NCBI GenBank assembly: GCA_029940375.1 | Contig: JAPYUX010000002.1 | Coordinates: forward strand, 220,019 to 254,260 | Length of the DNA: 34,242 nt | Source of the DNA: Dehalococcoidia bacterium | Lineage (GTDB): Bacteria; Chloroflexota; Dehalococcoidia; Lucifugimonadales; Lucifugimonadaceae | Direction of reading: 5' to 3' | Shown here: positions 8,279-14,407 of the stretch, one piece after another | How positions within the stretch are numbered: the stretch's first letter is position 1 | Layout: the number at the start of each line of letters is the position of its first letter | Made by a program: the position numbers and the translations under genes | Notes under the pieces: generated by a model | The model's database searches: none | Seen by the model: only the letters and a program-made list of their open reading frames with translations | What the model was told of the DNA's origin: nothing

Positions 8279-9019
8279 TTGAGTATTTATAGAAAAGATG
8301 AATTGAAAATGAGTGTACCTTTTAAAGGAGCTAAATCTTTTCTTCTTACAGGAAAAGAAACCGGCTCAAAAATGCTGTTAGTATCTCAAATTATATTACA
8401 ATCGGGATCAAGGTCTCCCTTATATAAAATAACTAATGTTGAAGAATCTATTTTTATAGCTAAAGGTCAACTTAATGTTCGATTAGATAATAAGCAATTT
8501 GATGCTTATAGTGGAGATTGTGTTTTAGCAAAGCAAAATGATCCTCATGGATATGAGAATAATGGAAAATCTGATGCTATTATAATTACTGTATCTCCAT
8601 CAACAGAAGTAAAAAAAGTAGAATTGAATGATATAGATTACATTCAATCCAGACCAAATTCTGGTTTTTATGATAGATCAATAAATGAACCTTACGAGTT
8701 TGCAAAAGGAATTATGAGATATGATATGATTGGAGATTTTTTAGGAGCAAAATCTACCTATTTTTCAGAATTAATATTTGAACCTGGATCCATAGCTCCA
8801 ACTCATTACCATCCAAAGCATGAGGAATCAATGTTTTGCTTAGAAAATAAATTAAATTGCGTATATGCTACTGATGACAACATTTCTCTTTCTCAAGGTG
8901 ATATTTTTATGGCGGAAATTGCTGTTAGACATGGAATTTTCAACGAACATAAATCCGTGGGTAAATTATTGGCTATCCATTCGGTTTTGAATCCTCCTCC
9001 AAGGGTGGATGTCGATTAA
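8279..9019 (+). CDS. Bicupin, (S)-ureidoglycine aminohydrolase-like
   Basis: Two cupin barrels in 246 residues, with overall similarity to AllE/YlbA-type ureidoglycine aminohydrolases, which release ammonia in purine ring breakdown. The C-terminal cupin keeps metal ligands: His176 and His178, an acidic ligand at Glu182 or Glu183, and His218 in AVRHGI. The N-terminal cupin has lost the HxH pair (SPLYKITNVEES) and keeps only His90, so it is probably structural. The start is TTG 8279, directly after the tenA stop, with GAGGAAG at 8267-8273 well spaced. ATG 8309 is less well supported. No other allantoin gene is seen, so the true substrate may differ. Its last 47 bases overlap the convergent MFS gene. 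Confidence 0.82.
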   Translation: MSIYRKDELKMSVPFKGAKSFLLTGKETGSKMLLVSQIILQSGSRSPLYKITNVEESIFIAKGQLNVRLDNKQFDAYSGDCVLAKQNDPHGYENNGKSDAIIITVSPSTEVKKVELNDIDYIQSRPNSGFYDRSINEPYEFAKGIMRYDMIGDFLGAKSTYFSELIFEPGSIAPTHYHPKHEESMFCLENKLNCVYATDDNISLSQGDIFMAEIAVRHGIFNEHKSVGKLLAIHSVLNPPPRVDVD

Positions 9020-10541
9020 TTCCAGTTAAAGTAATTATGGAAATAATTATTCCTAATATTGAACAAAAACTAGCGCTATAATATACTTTATTGAGTCCAT
9101 TTTGAAGATTTAATTTTGATTTTTTAACATCATCATTGAAAATTTGCAAATCAATGTTTTCTCTTATATATTCATATTTTATTTCATCTATTTTTTCCAC
9201 GGATGAAATATTATCAGGATTGTAAATTTCACTTCTAGGATAAGAAAAATTATAATTATTAATATTCATTAGTAATATTGCTCCCAATAAAGAACTTCCC
9301 ATAGATATTCCAAACATTCTAGAAAATTGTAGACCGGATGTAACCATTCCAATCCTATTTTCAGGTAGATTGTTTTGAATCGGTACAGTAAATGCTGTAA
9401 ATGCACCAGTAGATCCAAATCCAATAAAAACTGACAAGAGAATTATTAAATTAAATTGAATATTTAAGTTAGTATATCCAAACGTGAACATTCCTATTCC
9501 CAATGATGCGAATCCAGTTAATGCTATTGGTAAAATCAATTTGGATCTTGAAATCAAATTACCAAAAATATTTGCTCCAATTGCAGATCCAATCGCTAGA
9601 GCAATGAGAACTAAAGATGCTTTTGAGGCTGAATAACCCAACACCCCAATAAGAGATAGTGGTAAAAAGACAGAAGTAACAGTCCAAGGCATAACAATAA
9701 ACATTGATCCCAATATTCCTCCTGAGAATATTCTTGATTTAAATAAATCTAGTGAGACTAAAGGATCTTTCGCTTTTTTTTCTATAGCAACAAATAAAAT
9801 CAAGGCAAATATTGATATTAGTAAAAGCACCAAAACATATATAGAATAATAAGAATTTTGATGTCCTCCAACTGATATTGCTAAAAGAAAAGTACTAGCG
9901 AACAAACCAAATACAGTAGTTCCCTTTAAATCAAATTTACTTTTGTCTAATCTATCTTGAGGAGGGAATTGAACCATTACAATTATTGTTGCAATTAAAC
10001 ATAAGGGTATGTTAGTAAAGAAAATCCATCTCCAGCCAATAAAATCATTAATGATCCCTCCTATGATTGGTCCAATAACTCCAGCAGTTGTAAAACCTGC
10101 AGAAGTTATTCCTAACCATTTTCCTCTTTCCGAAGGTCTCCAAAGTAAAGCAATCACAATCCACATGGTCCCCATAACCCCTGCAAATCCAATTCCTTGT
10201 ATTGCTCTCGCGAATATTAGCATAAAGATATTTGTACTTAGACCACATATTAAAGTTGCGAGAGAAAATAATAATAATGATGGAACAATAATTTTTTTTG
10301 GACCATGTCTATCATTTAATTTTCCTACTATTGGAACTACAATTGCTGAAGTTAAAGAGAAAGCTGCAAATACCCAAGAATAATATTTGAACCCTCCTAA
10401 ATTTGCTACTATTGAAGGTCCTGAAATTGAAACAACTGTTTGACTAATTGAGGTTACAAACAGACACAATAATAGAGTGAGCATTAATTTTGATTTTATT
10501 GGATGTTTTAAATCTACTAATCTATGTGAATAATTATCCAA
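8973..10541 (-). CDS. MFS drug exporter, DHA2/EmrB-QacA type
   Basis: Proton-driven exporter of the 14-helix DHA2 group in the cytoplasmic membrane. The 522 residues include the loop 2-3 motif GKLNDRHGPKK (motif A), ARAIQGIGFAGVMG, and the antiporter-type motif C segment GVIGPIIGGIINDFIGWRWIF with the WRWIF signature. A hydrophilic segment at about 435-475 precedes the last helix. Hydrophobicity continues to near the C-terminus. The start codon is TTG 10541 with no clear Shine-Dalgarno site; the first helix begins near residue 18. Its 3' end overlaps the bicupin gene by 47 bases tail to tail. It is transcribed away from crcB. Substrates cannot be told from sequence. Confidence 0.93.
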   Translation of the reverse strand: MDNYSHRLVDLKHPIKSKLMLTLLLCLFVTSISQTVVSISGPSIVANLGGFKYYSWVFAAFSLTSAIVVPIVGKLNDRHGPKKIIVPSLLLFSLATLICGLSTNIFMLIFARAIQGIGFAGVMGTMWIVIALLWRPSERGKWLGITSAGFTTAGVIGPIIGGIINDFIGWRWIFFTNIPLCLIATIIVMVQFPPQDRLDKSKFDLKGTTVFGLFASTFLLAISVGGHQNSYYSIYVLVLLLISIFALILFVAIEKKAKDPLVSLDLFKSRIFSGGILGSMFIVMPWTVTSVFLPLSLIGVLGYSASKASLVLIALAIGSAIGANIFGNLISRSKLILPIALTGFASLGIGMFTFGYTNLNIQFNLIILLSVFIGFGSTGAFTAFTVPIQNNLPENRIGMVTSGLQFSRMFGISMGSSLLGAILLMNINNYNFSYPRSEIYNPDNISSVEKIDEIKYEYIRENIDLQIFNDDVKKSKLNLQNGLNKVYYSASFCSILGIIISIITLTGINRHPPLEEDSKPNG

Positions 10542-10640
10542 TTAATTTTGCTTCATAGTTGAAATGACGTTTACTAGAAAAAATCCTTATCTTATTTTAT
10601 CATTCTATTTATAAATACTATTAAATGATTTCAATTTGAG

Positions 10641-11033
10641 ATGTTAGAAAAATTTTATTTCAATATTATTATGATAATCTTTGGAGGAGCAATAGGCGCA
10701 ACTGCAAGATTTACGATATCGCAATTTATTGATAAACATTTAACAACACAATTCCCTGTTGGAATTTTTATAGTTAATATTATTGGATGCTTTTTTATAG
10801 GATTAATAATGAGTTTATTTCAAAATAAATTTTTGGTGAATGAAGTTTTTAGGTTTTTTCTAGTGATAGGATTTTTAGGTTCTTTAACCACATTTTCAAC
10901 TTTTGCATTTGATAATTTTAATTTATTTAATATGAAAAATTTTACTTTTTTATTTCTTAACCTTTTTGTAACAAACCTTTTAGGAATCATAATGGTTTTT
11001 TTGGGTATAAAAAGTGTAAAATTATTTACATAA
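10641..11033 (+). CDS. crcB: Fluoride ion channel/exporter CrcB (Fluc)
   Basis: Small membrane protein that forms a dual-topology dimeric fluoride channel and lowers cytoplasmic fluoride. The 130 residues have four hydrophobic helices and the family marks: GGAIGATAR (15-23), Asn46 in VNIIGCFFIG, and the GFLGSLTTFSTF segment (77-88), whose Phe and Thr/Ser residues line the fluoride path. Length is normal. The start at ATG 10641 has only a weak GAG upstream. It is a single gene, so the protein should be the homodimer type. I looked for the fluoride riboswitch in the 99-base upstream gap and did not see it. The MOSC gene follows 35 bases later on the same strand. Confidence 0.95.
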   Translation: MLEKFYFNIIMIIFGGAIGATARFTISQFIDKHLTTQFPVGIFIVNIIGCFFIGLIMSLFQNKFLVNEVFRFFLVIGFLGSLTTFSTFAFDNFNLFNMKNFTFLFLNLFVTNLLGIIMVFLGIKSVKLFT

Positions 11034-11068
11034 AACAAATAATTAATCGTTTTGTAGAAGAGGCTTTG

Positions 11069-11500
11069 ATGGGTAAAATAAGATCAATTAATTTAAATCA
11101 AGGTACAAACATGCCTATGATGAATAGAAATAAAATCCATGTTTTAGCAAATAATGGCTTTGAAGGAGATAGATATTCAGATCCTAAGAATGATAGACAA
11201 ATTATGATTGTTGAAGGCTCTTTATATGATAAACATAAACTAAAACAAGGATCTCTTCGAGAAAACTTGTTGATTGATGGAATTGATTTAAATAATTGTA
11301 AAAAGGGTCAAAAAATAGTTATCAATAATAATATAAACATGGAAATCACACTGGTGAAAGATGCTTGTGCTAGTCGTAAATATAATGATCCAGATCTTAT
11401 AAAAAAATTATCAGGAAACATGTATGTTTTTGCTACACCTATAAATTCCGGAATGATTTTTCAAAATGATGAAATTATTATTTTAAACAACAATGAATAA
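11069..11500 (+). CDS. MOSC-domain protein
   Basis: The MOSC domain occurs at the C-terminus of molybdenum cofactor sulfurases and in YiiM-like proteins that handle Moco-dependent reductions. The 143 residues show the stand-alone MOSC pattern: GFEGDRYSDPKNDRQIMIVEG (about 31-51), GSLRENLLIDGIDL, and a late Cys (KDACASR) at the position expected for the conserved sulfur-binding Cys. The start is taken as ATG 11069 because AGAGG (11059-11063) lies 5 bases upstream; the TTG three bases earlier is too close. It may be cotranscribed with crcB. Together with the MobA-like gene it hints at Moco use. Its last bases overlap a possible 30-residue membrane peptide gene (ATGAATAA). Confidence 0.88.
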   Translation: MGKIRSINLNQGTNMPMMNRNKIHVLANNGFEGDRYSDPKNDRQIMIVEGSLYDKHKLKQGSLRENLLIDGIDLNNCKKGQKIVINNNINMEITLVKDACASRKYNDPDLIKKLSGNMYVFATPINSGMIFQNDEIIILNNNE

Positions 11501-11585
11501 ATGGGTTATATTTATTTTGGTAGGTATAACAGCCACTATACTAGGTGTTGTCACAGCTCTAATCATAGATTATGTGTTTAATTAG
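11493..11585 (+). CDS. Possible 30-residue single-helix membrane peptide
   Basis: An ATG at 11493 overlaps the stop of the MOSC gene as ATGAATAA and opens a 30-codon frame to TAG at 11583-11585. The peptide starts MNKWVIFILVGITATILG and stays hydrophobic to an IDYVFN end, an almost ideal single transmembrane helix with one N-terminal Lys and one Asp near the C-terminus. There is no separate Shine-Dalgarno site, so expression would depend on coupling to the MOSC gene. The last 8 bases overlap the end of the convergent MFS gene. The helix-like composition and the stop-start overlap argue for a real gene, but chance cannot be excluded at this length. Confidence 0.42.
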   Translation: MNKWVIFILVGITATILGVVTALIIDYVFN

Positions 11586-12789
11586 ATAATTCTGATAGTT
11601 TATACCAAGCTCCAATAAATAATAATATCGCGATAGCTAAAATGATAGATATCGCAACTGCATAACTTGATCCATATTCTCTGGAAAAATATCCTAAAAC
11701 AAATGCTCCTATTGGTTGAGTACCTATTGTTATTGCTAATACTCCTAGAACTCTTCCTCTTATTTTTTGACTAGCTTTGCTAATGACTAAAATAGATTGC
11801 ATAGTTCCAAATCCAGACATTCCAAGACCAGCGATGATCATTAAAGTGCCACAAAGAAACAATGAACTCGATTGTGAGAAAATCAATATACAAATAGCGA
11901 ATAAAAATGAACCACCAAAGAAGATCTTAATATAAGCTCGAGAGAAAGTGAAATTGGCAATTAATAAAGTTCCAATTGTTGCACCGAGGCCTTCTAGTCC
12001 AGCAAGCAAACCAATAAAAAATGAACCTTTAGACAGATTATTTAAAACAATTACTGCGATTTGACTTTGATAAGTAAAAACCAAAGAATTAACTATGATT
12101 GTTGCTGATAAAACAGCCAATAAAATCTTACTACTAAAAATGTACTTTATACCTTCAAATAATTCAGAAGATAAATTTATCAAAGTACTTTTTTCATTTT
12201 TAGAGATGAAATTATATATTAGATTGTTAGATACAAAAAAACCACAAAGAAAAAGGAAAGAGCCGAAAAAATAAATAGGAGAAAGATCAAATTTGATCAA
12301 AACGATTCCAGCCATGATAGGACCAAATATTCTTGCCATATTGCTTGATGTCATATCCAATCCAATTGCACTTGGATATAGCCTTGGTTTAATTGTTTCA
12401 CTTAAAAGAGATCTTCTTATAGGAAAATCAATGGACCAAGCTAATCCAGCAAAAAATGCCCCCACGCAAATTTGAGTGTAATTTAGATTCCCAGTCAGTG
12501 CACTAATTCCTAACAATAAGTAAATAAATGATGTAAAAAGTAATACAAAAGAAAGAATCTTTTTTTTGTTATATTGATCAGCAAAAACACCAGCTATAGC
12601 ACCAAAAAAAAGCATCGGTGACATTCTAAAAAAAAATACTATTCCTACTTTAAACTCATCTCCAGTTAAATCATAAACGTAAATGCCCAATGCTATGGTT
12701 TCTATCCATCTCATTGTCATTCCCGTAGCTCCTACAAACCATAGTTTAGAAAATTCACGAGATTTTAATACTTCAATAATTGGGTTCAA
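11578..12789 (-). CDS. MFS transporter (EntS-like / MFS_3 type)
   Basis: Cytoplasmic-membrane major facilitator with about 12 helices in 403 residues. The loop 2-3 motif reads GVFADQYNKKK, followed by WSIDFPIRRSLLSETI and ARIFGPIMAGI, a pattern seen in EntS-like exporters (the group that includes enterobactin exporters) and many uncharacterised Gram-positive proteins. The start is TTG 12789 (reads NPIIEVLKSREF). A perfect TATAAT lies on this strand at 12828-12823, placing a likely transcription start about 27 bases upstream; the -35 box is poor. It diverges from the methionine operon, so the 260-base gap carries control signals for both. Substrate unknown. Confidence 0.92.
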   Translation of the reverse strand: MNPIIEVLKSREFSKLWFVGATGMTMRWIETIALGIYVYDLTGDEFKVGIVFFFRMSPMLFFGAIAGVFADQYNKKKILSFVLLFTSFIYLLLGISALTGNLNYTQICVGAFFAGLAWSIDFPIRRSLLSETIKPRLYPSAIGLDMTSSNMARIFGPIMAGIVLIKFDLSPIYFFGSFLFLCGFFVSNNLIYNFISKNEKSTLINLSSELFEGIKYIFSSKILLAVLSATIIVNSLVFTYQSQIAVIVLNNLSKGSFFIGLLAGLEGLGATIGTLLIANFTFSRAYIKIFFGGSFLFAICILIFSQSSSLFLCGTLMIIAGLGMSGFGTMQSILVISKASQKIRGRVLGVLAITIGTQPIGAFVLGYFSREYGSSYAVAISIILAIAILLFIGAWYKLSELSN

Positions 12790-12862
12790 ATTATCTGTTT
12801 GCTAAATTTTAGAATACTAATTATTATAGATACATATTTTTACAAATGTTTAAAGCATTCAT

Positions 12863-12891
12863 TTGAAAAATAATAATAATGGTAGTATACT
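12863..12891 (+). promoter_or_regulatory. Predicted promoter of the methionine leader/metY operon
   Basis: TTGAAA (12863-12868), a 17-base spacer and TATACT (12886-12891) are close to the sigma-70 consensus. Predicted transcription starts at about 12898, immediately before or at the ATG of the leader ORF (12899), which would make that ORF nearly leaderless. Confidence 0.55.
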
Positions 12892-12898
12892 TCAATTT

Positions 12899-12964
12899 AT
12901 GAAATTAAATACATACACAAAATTCATGTCAATGATGATGACTTTCTCTAAGGGGGACGTCTAG
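12899..12964 (+). CDS. Putative methionine-rich leader peptide (attenuator)
   Basis: A 21-codon ORF lies between the predicted promoter and an intrinsic terminator ahead of metY. It starts MKLNTYTKF and continues MSMMMTFSKGDV, so four Met codons fall within five consecutive codons (12926-12940), including three in a row. Leader peptides of amino acid operons carry runs of codons for the regulated amino acid, and the downstream genes here make methionine. A GGGGG run (12952-12956) in the ORF could pair with the CCCC of the terminator when a ribosome stalls at the Met codons. A ribosome reaching the stop codon would cover that run and let the terminator form. There is no good Shine-Dalgarno site, and the ATG falls at the predicted transcription start. 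Expression is not shown. Confidence 0.68.
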   Translation: MKLNTYTKFMSMMMTFSKGDV

Positions 12965-13010
12965 ATTTTGTTGTAAAGAATTAGTTTCATAGGTAATAAA
13001 AATTTAGAAG

Positions 13011-13032
13011 AACCCCGATAAGGGGTTTTTTC
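13011..13032 (+). terminator. Intrinsic terminator between leader and metY (attenuator)
   Basis: AACCCC (13011-13016), loop GATAA, GGGGTT (13022-13027), then a T-run to 13031. The only plus-strand transcription unit it can act on is the metY leader, because the upstream gene is on the minus strand. The 3' arm repeats TAAGGGG, which also occurs in the leader ORF at 12949-12955, giving two competing partners for CCCC. Confidence 0.82.
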
Positions 13033-13050
13033 ATTTAAGGAGAATTAATT

Positions 13051-14337
13051 ATGAGTGAGGAATATAAATTTAATACACAAGCTTTACATGCTGGGCAAGA
13101 ACCAGATCCGACGACGAATTCAAGGGCTGTTCCAATTTACCCTACAACTTCCTATGTGTTCAATGATACAGATCATGCTGCTAATCTTTTTGCATTGGCA
13201 GAATTTGGGAACATTTATTCAAGATTGATGAATCCCACAAATGATGTGTTGGAAAAAAGAATTGCTGCGTTAGATGGAGGTGTTACAGGATTAGCGTTTG
13301 CTTCTGGTCAAGCTGCTATAAATGCTGCATTATTAACAATTGTGCATTCAGGTCAGAACTTTATTTCTTCTACAAATTTATATGGTGGGACTTGGACATT
13401 ATTTACTCAAACCTTTCCAAAATTCGGTATAGAAGTAAGATTTTTTGATCCATCTGAACCAGAAAAAATAAATGAGTTGGTTGATGAAAATACTAGATGT
13501 GTTTACTATGAATCTTTGGGTAATCCAAAAAACGATATTCCAGACTTTCAGAAATTAGCTGATATTAGTCATGAAAATGGACTCCCATTGCTTTGTGATA
13601 ATACAGTTATGACACCTTATTTGCTTAGACCAATAGAGCATGGAACTGATATTGTCATTCATTCCACTACGAAATTTATAGGAGGCCATGGGGTTCACAT
13701 AGGTGGAGTAATAGTGGATAGTGGTAATTTTAAATGGGCAGATAATCCAGAGAAATGGCCAGAATTTTGTGCTCCAACTGAATCTTATCATGGAGCAATT
13801 CTGGAAGAAGCATTAAGGCCATTAGGAAATATTGCTTATTTAATTCATATAAGAACGCATTGGCTTAGAGATACAGGTGCTTGTATGAGTCCATTTGCTG
13901 CTTGGGCAACTTTACAAGGTGTAGAGACTTTGCATTTAAGAATGCCTAGACACTGTGAAAACGCACAGAAAGTAGCAGAATTTCTAAATAAGCACAAGGA
14001 TGTAGATTGGGTTAATTACCCTGGATTAAAAAGTCATCCTGACCACAAAAGAGGTGAAAAGTATCTACCAGATGGAGTAGGAGCTATTGTTGGTTTTGGA
14101 GTCAAAGGAGGGAAAGAGGCTGCTGTTAAGTTTATAAATAAAGTTAATCTTGCAAGTCACTTGGCAAATATAGGGGATGCTAAAACACTTGTGATTCATC
14201 CAGCTTCTACCACTCATTCTCAATTAACTGAGGAAGAACAAGAAAGAACTGGAGTTTCACCAGAATACATCAGATTATCAATTGGGATAGAAGATGTAGA
14301 TGATATTATTAAAGATATAGATCAAGCTTTATCGTAA
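13051..14337 (+). CDS. metY: O-acetylhomoserine sulfhydrylase
   Basis: PLP enzyme of the Cys/Met metabolism family that makes homocysteine from O-acetylhomoserine and sulfide, the direct-sulfhydrylation step of methionine synthesis. The 428 residues are the usual length for MetY. Seen are the N-terminal TQALHAGQEPDPTTNSRAVPIY segment, NIYSRLMNPTNDVLEKRIAALDGG, SGQAAINAAL, DNTVMTPYLLRP and the PLP lysine Lys208 in HSTTKFIGGHG. The start at ATG 13051 follows AAGGAG (13037-13042). It lies downstream of the Met leader and terminator and 70 bases upstream of metX-metW, which supplies its substrate. Closely related cystathionine gamma-synthases are shorter and lack the insertions, so MetY is favoured. 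Confidence 0.96.
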   Translation: MSEEYKFNTQALHAGQEPDPTTNSRAVPIYPTTSYVFNDTDHAANLFALAEFGNIYSRLMNPTNDVLEKRIAALDGGVTGLAFASGQAAINAALLTIVHSGQNFISSTNLYGGTWTLFTQTFPKFGIEVRFFDPSEPEKINELVDENTRCVYYESLGNPKNDIPDFQKLADISHENGLPLLCDNTVMTPYLLRPIEHGTDIVIHSTTKFIGGHGVHIGGVIVDSGNFKWADNPEKWPEFCAPTESYHGAILEEALRPLGNIAYLIHIRTHWLRDTGACMSPFAAWATLQGVETLHLRMPRHCENAQKVAEFLNKHKDVDWVNYPGLKSHPDHKRGEKYLPDGVGAIVGFGVKGGKEAAVKFINKVNLASHLANIGDAKTLVIHPASTTHSQLTEEEQERTGVSPEYIRLSIGIEDVDDIIKDIDQALS

Positions 14338-14349
14338 TAATTAATATAA

Positions 14350-14381
14350 GCTATTCCTTTATAAATTTATAGAGGAATAGC
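14350..14381 (+). promoter_or_regulatory. Long intercistronic hairpin between metY and metX
   Basis: GCTATTCCT (14350-14358) and AGGAATAGC (14373-14381) pair perfectly, and the 14 bases between them are almost fully self-complementary around AATT, giving a nearly continuous stem. No T-run follows, so it is probably not a simple terminator. It could stabilise or cleave the mRNA between the two genes. Confidence 0.5.
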
Positions 14382-14407
14382 AATACATATGAATTTGGGA
14401 TAAATAA

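Noticed and set aside
10009-10383. Plus-strand frame inside the DHA2 exporter gene
   Set aside because: The sequence is an antisense image of the transporter helices, with no ribosome site and no recognisable domain.
10542-10640. Fluoride riboswitch before crcB
   Set aside because: The 99-base gap is AT-rich and lacks the conserved GC-containing blocks and pseudoknot partners of that class.
12892-13050. SAM or other methionine-type riboswitch upstream of metY
   Set aside because: The leader is only about 110 bases before the terminator and shows none of the conserved SAM-I, SAM-II or T-box sequence blocks I know. The Met-rich ORF explains the terminator better.
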